NCBI RefSeq assembly: GCF_036492245.1
Contig: NZ_AP025286.1
Coordinates: forward strand, 1,240,001 to 1,304,000
Source of the DNA: Treponema bryantii
GTDB taxonomy: Bacteria; Spirochaetota; Spirochaetia; Treponematales; Treponemataceae
DNA: 64,000 nt
Direction: 5' to 3'
Both the position numbers and the translations under genes were made by a program. Below, piece after piece: positions 48,669 through 59,089 of this stretch. Under the pieces are notes generated by a model. That model worked only from the letters and a program-made list of their open reading frames with translations. It was not told the DNA's origin and did no database searches. Position 1 is the first letter of the stretch. Every line of letters begins with the position of its first letter.

Positions 48669-51059
48669 ATGGAGTTTTTACGGCAGCACCAGCTTTCGAT
48701 TATGCTATTTTTGTGCGGAACCTGTACTGTTCTTGCTATTCTGAGTTTTTTTACAAGTTCTATGCCCAAAAAGAGAAGGCGTGCGCTGACTCTTCTTGAA
48801 GTTTATGCGGCTCTGCTTCTGTTTATGGACCGTTTTGCCTATCTGTTCCGTGGCGATCCTTCAACATTAGGCTGGTGGATGGTCCGCATTTCAAACTTTT
48901 CTGTTTATCTTTTTTCTATTTGTATCCTTCATGCCTTTACACTTTATTTGTGTGATTTATTTACAAATGAGGGTGGATTTAAAACAATTCCGCGCAGGTT
49001 AAAGATTGCGGAAGTTATTTTTGGCGTAAGCATTATTTTCCTTATTCTGGGAACTGTTTCAGGGCTTTATTATACTTTTGATGAAATGAACCGTTATCAT
49101 CGTGGAACCGGCTTTTTAATGAGTTATGCTGGTCCGGTTATAATGATTCTGCTGCAGCTTTCGATGATTCTTCAATATTACAAAAGGATTGCCCGTAATA
49201 TACGTATACCGCTTTTGTTTTTCTCTCTGATTCCAGCCTGTGCAACCTTACTACAGCTGTTTTTTTACGGTATTTCCTTTCAGAATATTGCCAGTGTTGG
49301 AATGGCTGCTCTGCTTTATATCTTTGTACTTGTTGATATGAATAAGCGGGTTAATCAGGTAAACCGTCTTGAAGTTCAGTATCTTAAGGATGAACAGAAT
49401 AATATCATGACTCTGTTCAATCAGACTGCAATGGCTCTTGCAAATGCTATAGATGCTAAAGATGTATATACTCACGGGCATTCCATGCGTGTTGCAGAAT
49501 ATGCTCGGAAAATTGCAGAAGCAGCAGGTAAAGATGAAAAGTATTGTATAGATATATATTATGCGGGCCTTCTTCATGATGTAGGAAAGATTGGTGTGCC
49601 TGTGAGCATTATAAATAAAACGGGAAAACTTTCGGAAGATGAGTTTGCGGAAATAAAAAAACACCCTGTAATTGGAAAACAGATTCTTTCAAGCATTACA
49701 AAGTCTCCGTATCTTTCTATTGCGGCAAAGTCTCACCATGAACGTTATGACGGACGTGGTTATCCTGAAGGACTTAAGGGAGAAGATATTCCTGAAATTG
49801 CCCGCATTATTTCTGTAGCTGATTCCTACGATGCAATGACTTCCAAACGTAGTTACCGTGATCCGATTCCTCAGCAGAAGGTTCGCGAAGAAATAGTGAA
49901 GGGCACTGGAACTCAATTTGACCCGGTTTTTGCAAAAATCATGATTCATCTTATTGATCTTGATACTGAATATTCAATGAAGGAGCACGAGGAAGTTACT
50001 GAGCTTTCCGGTAAGAATATTCTGCACTGCCGAGAGTACCGTGAAGATAAATCTGAAGGCATTTTACTTAATGAAAGTATTACTAAAATGCGTCTTCATT
50101 ATATTTGTGATGAAGAGAATGCGGGTCTTGATTCTGTTCCTTCTTTTGTTGTTTTTGATTCTCTGGATTCACGTATTCATGAAACAGAATCCAAACGTAA
50201 AGATCTGCTTTATCTGGAATATGGAACTATCCGCTTTGATGGTAAAACCGAATGTGTTGCAGCCCGTGACATCAAGGTTGAGTTTGAAAAGAATTCATCT
50301 GGCGCGGTAGATTTTGTAGAAGAATATAAAAAAGGTATTGATTATGATATTGAAGCTGTGCGTGTAAAAGATCATATGATGCTCAAGCTTTCAAGTCCGC
50401 TTAGCACTGTAAAATTTATTATGGCACTGCCGGACTGTTCTCATTACTGCTATCTTGGACTTACAGGTCTTCACTGTACAATATCAGATGTTGAAGTTCA
50501 TAAATCTGAAAACGTTGTTCCGGCAGATTATATTCCGCGGATTGCTCCTGAACTGAATTATATTTCAGGTCCAGAGGGAAATATTCCAAGTATTCAGATT
50601 GATGACTGGTGTTCAGCTTTTACTGAGGGTGTGATTGTTACAGAACGTATGTCTATCAGTTTCCATACAATGAGTCTGCCTACTGCTCGTCTTATCTGGC
50701 ATTGTCCCTATATTGTTCTTTATTATTCTGCTGATAAGCAGGTTCGCGGGCCCGGCTATAAAGAGTTTGCGCTTATTCGTCTTGATGGTGAGCATTGGGA
50801 ATCAGATGGTCATGCCACAAACAATATGATTATAAATAAAACTGATGATTTTGAAGACTGGGAAACCTGGAAAAAAGTGAATAAAGCTGGTATGGACTGT
50901 AAGGTTAGTATTCACCGTGAAAGCCGTCGAATTACTGTAATTACAGAAAATGCCGGTATTCAGATTCGAAGTGTAACTGTTCTGCAGGAAGATATTCCTG
51001 ATATTTATGTTGCTCTGACTGGCGATCAGTGTGTTCTGACAAATATCAGAATCTCATAA
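48669..51059 (+). CDS. Membrane HD-GYP phosphodiesterase with tandem C-terminal beta modules
   Basis: A 796-residue intact paralogue of the degenerate protein at 16410. It has about seven transmembrane helices (to about 225) and an HD-GYP domain (about 255-425) with all key residues: HGH at 269-271, HD at 303-304 in LLHDVGKIG, HH at 356-357 in HHERYDGRGYP, and ADSYDAMTS. It should hydrolyse cyclic-di-GMP. About 370 further residues form two modules ending in YLGLTGLHCTISDVEV and YVALTGDQCVLTNIRI, as in the paralogue. I do not recognise these modules; the closest impression is a carbohydrate-binding-like beta-sandwich. The gene stands alone, between feoB and an aconitase-family gene. Confidence 0.9.
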   Translation: MEFLRQHQLSIMLFLCGTCTVLAILSFFTSSMPKKRRRALTLLEVYAALLLFMDRFAYLFRGDPSTLGWWMVRISNFSVYLFSICILHAFTLYLCDLFTNEGGFKTIPRRLKIAEVIFGVSIIFLILGTVSGLYYTFDEMNRYHRGTGFLMSYAGPVIMILLQLSMILQYYKRIARNIRIPLLFFSLIPACATLLQLFFYGISFQNIASVGMAALLYIFVLVDMNKRVNQVNRLEVQYLKDEQNNIMTLFNQTAMALANAIDAKDVYTHGHSMRVAEYARKIAEAAGKDEKYCIDIYYAGLLHDVGKIGVPVSIINKTGKLSEDEFAEIKKHPVIGKQILSSITKSPYLSIAAKSHHERYDGRGYPEGLKGEDIPEIARIISVADSYDAMTSKRSYRDPIPQQKVREEIVKGTGTQFDPVFAKIMIHLIDLDTEYSMKEHEEVTELSGKNILHCREYREDKSEGILLNESITKMRLHYICDEENAGLDSVPSFVVFDSLDSRIHETESKRKDLLYLEYGTIRFDGKTECVAARDIKVEFEKNSSGAVDFVEEYKKGIDYDIEAVRVKDHMMLKLSSPLSTVKFIMALPDCSHYCYLGLTGLHCTISDVEVHKSENVVPADYIPRIAPELNYISGPEGNIPSIQIDDWCSAFTEGVIVTERMSISFHTMSLPTARLIWHCPYIVLYYSADKQVRGPGYKEFALIRLDGEHWESDGHATNNMIINKTDDFEDWETWKKVNKAGMDCKVSIHRESRRITVITENAGIQIRSVTVLQEDIPDIYVALTGDQCVLTNIRIS

Positions 51060-51090
51060 TCTTCACAAATAGGCCTAAATATGGTATTCT

Positions 51091-51116
51091 TTCCTCTATA
51101 TTTCTATAAAGAGGAA
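51091..51116 (+). promoter_or_regulatory. Hairpin covering the ribosome-binding site of the aconitase-family gene
   Basis: TTCCTCT (51091-51097) is a perfect inverted copy of AGAGGAA (51110-51116), and the latter contains the Shine-Dalgarno sequence for the ATG at 51122. If transcription starts upstream, the 7-bp stem would hide the ribosome-binding site. If TATAAA at about 51105 is itself the -10 box, the hairpin does not form. Confidence 0.4.
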
Positions 51117-51121
51117 CAAAA

Positions 51122-53347
51122 ATGAAACTCCACAATTCTGGCGTAATCTATGAAAACGGTGCACTCCGTGACGCAGCCGCATCTGCAGACGGCGCAAAAA
51201 AGACAATTGCATATTCAATTCTGCAGAAACACAATACAAGCGGAGACGAAAGCAAACTTAAAATCAAGTTTGACAAAATCACTTCACACGATATTACTTA
51301 CGTTGGAATTATCCAGACTGCACGTGCATCTGGTCTTGAAAAGTTCCCGATCCCTTACGTACTTACAAACTGCCACAACTCACTTTGTGCTGTTGGTGGT
51401 ACAATCAATGATGATGACCACATGTTCGGTTTGACATGTGCACAGAAATACGGTGGAGTTTATGTTCCTCCTCATCAGGCTGTTATTCACCAGTATGCTC
51501 GCGAAATGCTTGCTGAGTGTGGTGCAATGATTCTTGGTTCAGACAGCCACACACGTTACGGTGCCCTCGGTACTATGGCAATTGGTGAGGGTGGTGGAGA
51601 GCTCGCAAAGCAGCTCCTCGGAAAAACTTATGATGTAAACTATCCTGGTGTTGTTGCAATTTATCTTACAGGCGCTCCTGTTCCTGGTGTAGGTCCTCAG
51701 GACGTTGCTCTTGCAATCATTAAAGAAGTATTTGCAAGCGGCTTTGTGAAGAACAAGGTAATGGAATTCATTGGACCAGGTGTTGCAAATCTTTCTGCTG
51801 ATTTCCGTATCGGCGTTGATGTAATGACTACAGAAACAACCTGTCTTTCTTCTATCTGGGAAACTGATGGTAAAGTAGAAGAGTGGTATGCAATTCACGG
51901 CCGTGTTGGTGCTTATAAGGAACTTAAGCCACAGAATGGAGCTTATTATGATGCAGCAATCGAAATTGATTTGAGCGAAATCCGCCCTATGATTGCTATG
52001 CCATTCCATCCATCTTGTGCTTATACAATCGAAGAAGTTAATAAGAATCTTGATGATGTTCTTACTGATGCAGAAAAGCGTGCAAAGGTAAGCTTCGGTG
52101 ATAAGGTAGATTTCAATCTTCATAACAAGATTATTGACGGCAAGCTTTATGTTGATCAGGGTATCATCGCTGGTTGTGCAGGTGGTGGATTCGAAAATAT
52201 CTGTGCTGCAGCTGATATTCTTAAAGGCAAGGACAGCGGAAACGGCAAGTTTGTATTGAGCGTATATCCTGCTTCTATGCCAGTATACATGGAGCTTATG
52301 AAGAACGGTGCATTCGGTGCTTTGATTGATGCCGGTGCTGTTGTAAAGACTGCCTTCTGTGGTCCATGTTTTGGTGCTGGTGATACTCCTGCTAACGGTG
52401 CATTCTCTATCCGTCACTCTACAAGAAACTTCCCTAACCGCGAAGGTTCTAAGATTCAGAACGGACAGCTTTCTTCTGTTGCTCTTATGGATGCACGCTC
52501 TATCGCAGCAACTGCAGCAAACAAAGGCTTCCTTACAGCTGCTACAGAATTTGATACAGAGTTCAGCGGAAAGAAATATTTCTTCGATAAAGCAATTTAC
52601 GAAAAACGCGTATATGATTCTAAGGGTGTTGCTCATCCTGAAGTTGAGATTCAGTTTGGTCCAAACATTAAGGACTGGCCAAGCATGAAGCCACTTTCTG
52701 ATGACCTTCTCATCAAGATTGTTTCTGAGATTCACGATCCTGTAACAACAACAGACGAACTTATTCCATCTGGAGAAACTTCATCATTCCGTTCAAATCC
52801 ACTTGGATTGGCTGAGTTTACATTGAGCCGCCGCGACCCAGCTTACGTTGGTCGTGCTAAGGCTGTTCGTGATGGAGCTGAAGAGGTTAAGGCTGAGGTA
52901 AAGACTGCAGCAGCCGCTCTTGATAAGTTCTCTGCTGGTTTTGGTGCACGCGCTGAGGCAGCAGGTCTTGGTTCATCAATCTTTGCTGTAAAACCAGGTG
53001 ACGGTTCTGCACGTGAACAGGCTGCAAGCTGTCAGAAGGTTCTTGGTGGCTGGGCAAACATCGCTAACGAATATGCTACAAAGCGTTACCGTTCAAACCT
53101 CATCAACTGGGGTATGCTCCCATTCCTCTACAAGGATGGCGACAAGAATCTTCCATTTGCAAACGGCGACTATGTATTTATTCCGGATGTAAAGAAGATG
53201 GTAAGCGAAAAACTTCCAAGCTGTAAGGCATATGCAGTTAAAGCCGACGGTAAAGTAAACGAGTTCGAGCTTTCAACCGGCGACCTTACAGATGATGAAA
53301 GAAAAATCATCCTTGCCGGATGCTTGATTAATTTCTACAAGAATTAA
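51122..53347 (+). CDS. Aconitase-family hydratase (YbhJ-like)
   Basis: The 741-residue protein belongs to the aconitase/isopropylmalate isomerase superfamily of [4Fe-4S] hydro-lyases. It shows [29 protein letters not shown] (substrate and cluster loop) and [15 protein letters not shown] with one cluster Cys pair. Iron-sulfur domain 4-like sequence follows ([27 protein letters not shown]). The overall pattern is closer to the poorly characterised YbhJ-type hydratases than to AcnA or AcnB, though aconitase activity is plausible given the isocitrate dehydrogenase 6 kb away. Codon use is that of a well-expressed gene. The ribosome-binding site may be masked by a hairpin. Confidence 0.85.
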   Translation: MKLHNSGVIYENGALRDAAASADGAKKTIAYSILQKHNTSGDESKLKIKFDKITSHDITYVGIIQTARASGLEKFPIPYVLTNCHNSLCAVGGTINDDDHMFGLTCAQKYGGVYVPPHQAVIHQYAREMLAECGAMILGSDSHTRYGALGTMAIGEGGGELAKQLLGKTYDVNYPGVVAIYLTGAPVPGVGPQDVALAIIKEVFASGFVKNKVMEFIGPGVANLSADFRIGVDVMTTETTCLSSIWETDGKVEEWYAIHGRVGAYKELKPQNGAYYDAAIEIDLSEIRPMIAMPFHPSCAYTIEEVNKNLDDVLTDAEKRAKVSFGDKVDFNLHNKIIDGKLYVDQGIIAGCAGGGFENICAAADILKGKDSGNGKFVLSVYPASMPVYMELMKNGAFGALIDAGAVVKTAFCGPCFGAGDTPANGAFSIRHSTRNFPNREGSKIQNGQLSSVALMDARSIAATAANKGFLTAATEFDTEFSGKKYFFDKAIYEKRVYDSKGVAHPEVEIQFGPNIKDWPSMKPLSDDLLIKIVSEIHDPVTTTDELIPSGETSSFRSNPLGLAEFTLSRRDPAYVGRAKAVRDGAEEVKAEVKTAAAALDKFSAGFGARAEAAGLGSSIFAVKPGDGSAREQAASCQKVLGGWANIANEYATKRYRSNLINWGMLPFLYKDGDKNLPFANGDYVFIPDVKKMVSEKLPSCKAYAVKADGKVNEFELSTGDLTDDERKIILAGCLINFYKN

Positions 53348-53374
53348 TTAACCGTCATAAAAGACGAAATAAAT

Positions 53375-53445
53375 CGTCATTGCGAGCCGAAGGCGAAACA
53401 ATCCCTAAAATAGATTGCCACGTCGCTGCGCTCCTCGCAATGACG
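53375..53445. repeat. CGTCATTGC-family palindromic element (long copy)
   Basis: CGTCATTGCGAG (from 53375) is inverted as CTCGCAATGACG (to 53445), with imperfectly paired inner parts (GCGAAACAATCC against GATTGCCACGTCGC). It fills the gap between the hydratase and udp genes and contains a misleading upstream start for udp. A shorter copy lies at 21353-21386. Repeats with such arms are widespread between genes in many bacteria. Confidence 0.75.
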
Positions 53446-53466
53446 TATATATATAGGAGACAGTAT

Positions 53467-54246
53467 ATGGTAGACTACACAGAAGGTTCAGGAAAACAGT
53501 ATCACACAGGCGTTGGACCACAGGACATTGGTAAATACGTTATCATGCCGGGTGACCCGAAGCGCTGCGAAAAAATTGCTGCACACTTTGATAATCCGAA
53601 GCTTGTTGCAGACGTTCGTGAATACACAACCTACACAGGTACTCTCGAAGGAGTTCCTGTAAGCGTTACCTCAACAGGTATCGGCGGACCTTCTGCTGCA
53701 ATAGCCATAGACGAGCTTGCTAAATGCGGTGCCCACACCTTTATCCGCGTGGGTACTTGCGGCGGTATGCAGGAAGACGTAATGGGCGGCGATATTGTAA
53801 TTGCTACAGGCGCTGTTCGTATGGAAGGCACCAGCCGCGAGTTCGCTCCAATCGAATATCCTGCAGTTGCAAACCTGGACTGTGTAAACGCACTCGTAGC
53901 AGCAGCTACAGATCTTAAAGCTCCACATCACACAGGTGTTGTTCAGTGTAAGGACTCTTTCTTTGGTCAGCACGAACCGGAAGTTATGCCTGTAAGCTAT
54001 GAGCTCGAAAACAAATGGCAGGCCTGGCTTCGTATGGGCTGTCTCGCAAGTGAAATGGAAAGTGCGGCTTTATTTATTGCCGGCCAGTTCCTTCGTGTCC
54101 GCGTAGGTTCATGCTTCCTCGTAGTTGCAAACCAGGAACGTGCTAAAAAAGGACTTCCAAATAAACAGGCACACGACACAGAACTTGCAATTACAGTCGG
54201 AGTTGAAGCTCTTCGCCGCCTCATAATTCAGGACAAGAATAAATAA
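53467..54246 (+). CDS. udp: Uridine phosphorylase
   Basis: The enzyme splits uridine with phosphate to uracil and ribose-1-phosphate for pyrimidine salvage. The 259-residue protein shows the nucleoside phosphorylase family-1 motifs: [14 protein letters not shown] (phosphate site), [27 protein letters not shown], and [11 protein letters not shown], the ribose-binding Met-Glu. The start at ATG 53467 has a TAGGAGA site at 53454-53460 and matches homologues. A longer frame reaching 53380 runs through the repeat and is rejected. A perfect 24-base palindrome overlaps its stop codon. Confidence 0.93.
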   Translation: MVDYTEGSGKQYHTGVGPQDIGKYVIMPGDPKRCEKIAAHFDNPKLVADVREYTTYTGTLEGVPVSVTSTGIGGPSAAIAIDELAKCGAHTFIRVGTCGGMQEDVMGGDIVIATGAVRMEGTSREFAPIEYPAVANLDCVNALVAAATDLKAPHHTGVVQCKDSFFGQHEPEVMPVSYELENKWQAWLRMGCLASEMESAALFIAGQFLRVRVGSCFLVVANQERAKKGLPNKQAHDTELAITVGVEALRRLIIQDKNK

Positions 54247-54261
54247 CCATGGTTATTTATT
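54238..54261. other. Perfect 24-base palindrome at the udp stop codon
   Basis: AATAAATAACC (54238-54248) is mirrored by GGTTATTTATT (54251-54261) around AT. The udp stop codon lies within the left arm. No T-run follows, so it is a weak terminator at best. It could bind a protein or stabilise the 3' end. Confidence 0.5.
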
Positions 54262-54294
54262 GTTAGCAGCTGAATATTTTATAGTAACATTTTT

Positions 54295-54323
54295 TTGCGT
54301 AGTCTCGTAAATCATGATATAAT
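54295..54323 (+). promoter_or_regulatory. Promoter abutting the LacI-like/GGDEF gene
   Basis: TTGCGT (54295-54300) and TATAAT (54318-54323) are exactly 17 bases apart, and the ATG follows 8 bases after the -10 box with no ribosome-binding site. A transcript from here would be leaderless. Confidence 0.6.
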
Positions 54324-54331
54324 AGTAATCT

Positions 54332-56245
54332 ATGAAGAGACGAGTCGCAGTTCTGGCTTGTGGCTGGAGTACATATTTTCTCAAAGATTTTATTCTTGGA
54401 ATGCAGAGAGCTGTAAAGGATAAAAACATTGATATCTATGTATTCAACATGTATAACTACGATGAATATTCCGGCTTCCCGAACTGGACTGGTGCGTCTA
54501 TTTTTAATCTTATTCATTATGAAGATTTTGACGGCATTGTCGTACTTGCAGATTTAATTGGTAATGTCAGAGTTCTCGAACGTGAACGCCTCAGAATCTT
54601 AAAATCTGGAAAACCTGCTGTATGTATCAATAAAAAGATGGAAGGCATCTGTTGTCTTCGAATTGATAATTACTCGGGAATGTATGATGCAATTCAGCAC
54701 ATTATAACAATGCATAATGTACGGGATATTGCATTTATAGCCGGTAAAGAAACTTCTATTGATATCAGTGAACGCTATAGGGCTTATACTCAGGTTCTTA
54801 AAGATAATAATATTGAATTCGATCAGAATAAGATTTTTTCCATTCAATTTACAGATTATCATTGTTCATATCGTTTCTTTTCAGATTATGTAAAATCCGG
54901 ACGAAAGCTTCCTGAAGCAGTTGCCTGTGCAAATGACTTAATTGCACTTGGACTTCTTAAGGTCTGTGTTGAAAATAAAATCAATGTACCTGAACAGATT
55001 AAGATTATCGGCTTTGATGATATTACAGAAACCCAATGTACTCAGCCTTCTATTACAACTGTTCACAACAATGCAGAACTTCTTGGAGCAGAAGTAATCA
55101 ACAGACTTGAGTTTGGAGTAAATCCTTCTCAGCTTTTGAAGATGAGAAGTACTCCTGTTCTGCGTCAGTCTTGTGGCTGTGCTTATATGAACACAAAACA
55201 GCAGAGCCGTTTTACTCTCAGCATTCTTGATGATGCAAATAAAAAAGAAGAGTTTGATACTCAGATAGAAGTAATAGGCGAGATTTTTGCTGAATCGGCA
55301 GATGTATTTACACTGCTTACCAACGTAGAAAACTTCTTTACAAAATCACACAATTTTGAAGGCTCAGATTTCTGTATCTTCATGAAATCAGACTGGACTT
55401 CTGTTCTTATTAACTCTATGGAAAATCTTCCTCAAAATTTAAATTATGGAACTCAGGTTCAGGCTATCTGTTCTGTTCAGGATAATAAAAAATATCTTCG
55501 CGAGATGATAAATACCCGTGAACTTATCCCTGCAAAAATGAAAACTGATGAAAGTTCAACTTTTTTATTTTTACCGGTTTTTCATCATTCTTATGTTCAC
55601 GGATATTTTGTTACGAAAAATAATCTTTCTATGATTGATAATCGTTATGGTTATATCTGGTCCAGAACTCTTGGAACAAGTATTGAGCAATTCCGTAAAA
55701 AGAATATGTACAGACAGATGAGTCAGCAGTATCTTAAGCTTTCTACTAAAGATGCTCTTTCTGGTGCCCTTAACCGTCAGGGACTTGAAAAACTCGCAAA
55801 ACCATATTATGCACAGAACAAAAAGAATGGTCTAACAACTGTTCTTTTCTTTGTTGATATAAATAAAATGAAGCATATTAACGACCAGTTCGGTCATCTG
55901 CATGGAGATCTGGCTGTAAAAACTGTTGCAGCAGCGGCCATGGAAACAGTTCCAAAGAACTGGCTTACAATTCGTTATGGAGGTGATGAATTCCTTATTG
56001 TAGGGAACAGCAAAAATTATAATGGCGAAGATTATTGTTCTATGATAAAAAAACGTTTGGAATCTAAGACTGCGGTAATGCATTTGCCATATAATCTTTC
56101 TGCAAGTGTTGGAACTTATTCAGTACCGGCTCACTCAGAACTAACTCTGGAGCAAGCTGTAGAAAATGTAGATAACATAATGTACGAACAAAAGCAAGCC
56201 TTCCATAAGGAAGACGATCAAAATAAAGAGGAAGCACATGAGTAA
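54332..56245 (+). CDS. LacI-like ligand-binding diguanylate cyclase
   Basis: The 637-residue cytoplasmic protein begins with a periplasmic-binding-protein fold like that of LacI regulators (about residues 4-285: [68 protein letters not shown]) but has no DNA-binding head. After a middle region (about 300-460) comes a GGDEF domain with the intact signature RYGGDEF (548-554). It probably makes cyclic-di-GMP in response to a small molecule, perhaps a sugar inside the cell. No inhibitory RxxD site is seen just before GGDEF. It overlaps the chemoreceptor gene by 8 bases. Confidence 0.88.
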   Translation: MKRRVAVLACGWSTYFLKDFILGMQRAVKDKNIDIYVFNMYNYDEYSGFPNWTGASIFNLIHYEDFDGIVVLADLIGNVRVLERERLRILKSGKPAVCINKKMEGICCLRIDNYSGMYDAIQHIITMHNVRDIAFIAGKETSIDISERYRAYTQVLKDNNIEFDQNKIFSIQFTDYHCSYRFFSDYVKSGRKLPEAVACANDLIALGLLKVCVENKINVPEQIKIIGFDDITETQCTQPSITTVHNNAELLGAEVINRLEFGVNPSQLLKMRSTPVLRQSCGCAYMNTKQQSRFTLSILDDANKKEEFDTQIEVIGEIFAESADVFTLLTNVENFFTKSHNFEGSDFCIFMKSDWTSVLINSMENLPQNLNYGTQVQAICSVQDNKKYLREMINTRELIPAKMKTDESSTFLFLPVFHHSYVHGYFVTKNNLSMIDNRYGYIWSRTLGTSIEQFRKKNMYRQMSQQYLKLSTKDALSGALNRQGLEKLAKPYYAQNKKNGLTTVLFFVDINKMKHINDQFGHLHGDLAVKTVAAAAMETVPKNWLTIRYGGDEFLIVGNSKNYNGEDYCSMIKKRLESKTAVMHLPYNLSASVGTYSVPAHSELTLEQAVENVDNIMYEQKQAFHKEDDQNKEEAHE

Positions 56246-58484
56246 ATCAAAGGTAAAATCATCTATTAGATTAAGTCTTGTATTGTGGCTGGGAATTGGT
56301 ATGATTCTTATTTCCATCGTTATGACTTTTATGATAGGTCGTACTGTTCTAAGGAGCAATAAAGAGCAGATTACTAAGAATATCGTCACTCTTACAGAAT
56401 CTAGAGGTGTAACTTTAGAGCGAAAGATGACAGAAATTGTTTATTCTGCAGAAGCTCTGGCCGGATTCTTAGGAGGTACCTGGGCTATTCCTGAAAAGCA
56501 AAGGCATTCTGCTGCTGAACAGGCAATACGTGCAATGGTAAAATCTTCCACAATTGATTCTGCGTGGGCATACTGGTTGCCAAATATGTTTGACCACAAA
56601 GACATTTTACGTAAGAATTATGACGACAATCCATCTGGACAGTTTAAGATTCATTATATTCGTGACAGAAATGGTCGTATCAAAAATGATATTGTTTCTG
56701 AATTTAGCGAAGCTCAGATTGAACAGGCTACAAATAGAGGAAGCACCTTTATTAGTGAGCCTGTACATACAACACTTGATGGGGAATCTGTTTTGACTAC
56801 AAAGGTTTTTGCTCAGATTCAAAACTCGCTTGGTCAGCGAAGCGGTATTGCTGGTATTGATATTGTGCTTTCTGGTCTGGAAAACTTAATGGATGGCTCT
56901 TCTATTTTCCGTGGGACAAACTGTCAGTTCTTTACATCTTCTGGTGCCGTTCTCGCTTCTTCAGATCATTCGATTGTAGGACAAAAGTCTTTGTTCTTCC
57001 TTGATAATAATTTAAAATCATATTTTGACCCAATCTATATAAAGCCTGATGGAAGCCGTGCACAACCTGGAGATGACATTTCGGATTGTAGTATTGATTA
57101 TTCTCCAATTAGTTTCAATACGGATATTAACCATCAGAATACGTTTGTTACAATAGTAAAAACTCAGGTAGACCGTACTGGTGATTCCTGGTTTTTTGTT
57201 TCTCTGACACCTGTATCTGAAATTGATAGCAGCGCATGGACTACTATCTGGATTATTATTACAGCTTTCGCGCTTCAGATTGTTATTGTAATTATTATTG
57301 TATTTGGTGTCGTAACAGGTATTACAAAACCTCTTAAGACTACTGTAGATGCCCTTCAAAATATTAGTGAAGGTGATGGAGATATGACCGTTCGTCTTCA
57401 CGCACATCAAAATAATGAAATTGGTGCAATGTGCGATAGCTTTAATAAAACAATGGATAAACTTTCTGTTTCTATTAAAGATGTAAAAGCTTCAAGTGAA
57501 GAGATGGATCAAATTGGTACAGAACTCAATGATTCTATGAGTCAGACTTCACAGGCTGTAATTGATATTACCTCAAGTATCCAGTCAATTCAGGAGCAGA
57601 TGCAGGATCATGCTGCTGGAGTTGAGGAAGCTCTTTCTGTAGTAGAACAGATTGTAAAGAACATTAAGAAACTGAATGAAAATATTGATACTCAGGCGGC
57701 AAGTGTTTCAGAATCTTCTGCCTCTATAGAAGAGATGACGGCAAATATTAACAACGTTACAAACATTCTTGAAAACAACCGTTCTTCAATGAATATGCTG
57801 GAACAGGCTTCTGAACTTGGTCAGTCTCTTATTAATAATATGGCTGAGCTTTCTTCTAAGATTCAGGATCGTTCAAAGAATCTTCAGGAAGCATCTTCTG
57901 TAATCAGAAATATTGCGAGTCAGACAAACCTTCTTGCAATGAATGCTGCTATTGAGGCTGCACATGCAGGAGACAGTGGACAGGGATTCTCTGTAGTTGC
58001 CGGTGAAATTCGTAAACTTGCTGAGGAATCTGCTTCGCAGGGATCTAGAATCCAGAATGAACTGAAAGATGTTCAGGATCTTATCAAGACTGTTACTGAA
58101 TCTACAAATCAGGTACAGAATCAATTCAATAGCATCTTTTCTCTGACAAAAACTGTAAGTGAGCAGGAATTGATTATTGATGAAGCTATGAGACAGCAGA
58201 ACGAAGGTGGAGCTCAGATTCTTAATCTTATTAGAACTATTAATGATATTACAAATAACGTTAAGAACGACTCTGACGAAATGATGGAAGGTAGTAAACA
58301 GGTTTCCTTTGAAATGGATCGTATTGCCCGCATGACAACTTCTGTAAATAATAATGTAAAGAATATGACCGACAAAACAGATGCAATCGGCAGTTATTCA
58401 CAGAAAGCTCATGAATGTGTAGAAAAGAACGTTGAAAGTATTGCAAAACTTCGTGATGCAATGAATAAGTTCAAGGTAGAATAG
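56238..58484 (+). CDS. Methyl-accepting chemotaxis protein with dCache-like sensor
   Basis: The 748-residue chemoreceptor has a transmembrane helix (about 14-36) and a periplasmic region of about 300 residues of the dCache type ([24 protein letters not shown]...[12 protein letters not shown]). A second helix (about 335-357) leads to HAMP, then a coiled-coil signalling domain with the conserved tip [40 protein letters not shown]. It would feed CheA/CheW. Its ATG lies within the last codons of the cyclase gene, so the two are translationally linked, and an AGAGGAAG site precedes it. The ligand is unknown. Confidence 0.95.
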   Translation: MSKSKVKSSIRLSLVLWLGIGMILISIVMTFMIGRTVLRSNKEQITKNIVTLTESRGVTLERKMTEIVYSAEALAGFLGGTWAIPEKQRHSAAEQAIRAMVKSSTIDSAWAYWLPNMFDHKDILRKNYDDNPSGQFKIHYIRDRNGRIKNDIVSEFSEAQIEQATNRGSTFISEPVHTTLDGESVLTTKVFAQIQNSLGQRSGIAGIDIVLSGLENLMDGSSIFRGTNCQFFTSSGAVLASSDHSIVGQKSLFFLDNNLKSYFDPIYIKPDGSRAQPGDDISDCSIDYSPISFNTDINHQNTFVTIVKTQVDRTGDSWFFVSLTPVSEIDSSAWTTIWIIITAFALQIVIVIIIVFGVVTGITKPLKTTVDALQNISEGDGDMTVRLHAHQNNEIGAMCDSFNKTMDKLSVSIKDVKASSEEMDQIGTELNDSMSQTSQAVIDITSSIQSIQEQMQDHAAGVEEALSVVEQIVKNIKKLNENIDTQAASVSESSASIEEMTANINNVTNILENNRSSMNMLEQASELGQSLINNMAELSSKIQDRSKNLQEASSVIRNIASQTNLLAMNAAIEAAHAGDSGQGFSVVAGEIRKLAEESASQGSRIQNELKDVQDLIKTVTESTNQVQNQFNSIFSLTKTVSEQELIIDEAMRQQNEGGAQILNLIRTINDITNNVKNDSDEMMEGSKQVSFEMDRIARMTTSVNNNVKNMTDKTDAIGSYSQKAHECVEKNVESIAKLRDAMNKFKVE

Positions 58485-58501
58485 GTCTGGAGGTGATTCT
58501 T

Positions 58502-59077
58502 ATGAAAAAGATAATTACATTTCTTACAATATTAATGCTTAGTTGTACTGGAATTTTTGCACAGGAGGTGGATGGCGATATTCCAGATGGTGCTTCTTTC
58601 GTTTTTGATGGATTTGAAAAAGGAAATTACTGGATTTGGGCTGGTTTTGACTGGCATCAGTATGGTGATTTCTGTTATGCATCCGGAGCTAATATTTCGA
58701 GAGAATGGGCTTCTGAAGGTTCTCATTCTCTTGAAATGACAATTGATGAAATGCCTCCAGATGCTAAAAAAGCTGGAATCTGGTTCTATGATGGAACAAA
58801 TGATCTGTCTGGTTCGAAGTATATGGTTATGGATTTTTATAATCCTGAAGATATTACCTACTATATAGATATTGCAATACAGGCAACTAGTGGATGGAAC
58901 TGGTGTGATTTAGGTTCTTTTGCATTACCAAAAGGAGAACATTATGTTGTTCTGAGTATGGAAAAATTTACAGAACGACTTTATGATGTAAAAAGAGTTT
59001 TAATCTACAATAATACTGCTGGAGCCTATCCAAAAGATGCACACTTTTTTGTTGATAATATCCGCTTAATAAAGTAG
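58502..59077 (+). CDS. Secreted carbohydrate-binding-like protein
   Basis: The protein (about 191 residues) has a cleavable signal peptide (to about residue 20, IFAQ) and one beta-sandwich-like domain. It opens FVFDGFEKGNYWIWAG, has GSHSLEMTIDEM in the middle and closes HFFVDNIRLIK, the pattern of CBM11/30-like or galactose-binding-like domains. ATG 58502 is chosen because a full GGAGGTGATT ribosome-binding site (58490-58499) sits just upstream. It follows the chemoreceptor after 17 bases, so it may be a soluble ligand-binding partner for the receptor or a secreted glycan-binding protein (both inference). Confidence 0.7.
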   Translation: MKKIITFLTILMLSCTGIFAQEVDGDIPDGASFVFDGFEKGNYWIWAGFDWHQYGDFCYASGANISREWASEGSHSLEMTIDEMPPDAKKAGIWFYDGTNDLSGSKYMVMDFYNPEDITYYIDIAIQATSGWNWCDLGSFALPKGEHYVVLSMEKFTERLYDVKRVLIYNNTAGAYPKDAHFFVDNIRLIK

Positions 59078-59089
59078 ACTTTTTTCATT

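Noticed and set aside
51539-52735. A 398-codon open frame on the minus strand opposite the aconitase-family gene
   Set aside because: It lies fully inside a clearly recognised gene and its translation is Cys/Asn/Ser-rich with no family motif. Long antisense frames arise from the strong codon bias of highly expressed genes here.
53380-53466. N-terminal extension of uridine phosphorylase
   Set aside because: The extension is encoded by the CGTCATTGC palindrome, and a good ribosome-binding site and the family start fit ATG 53467.
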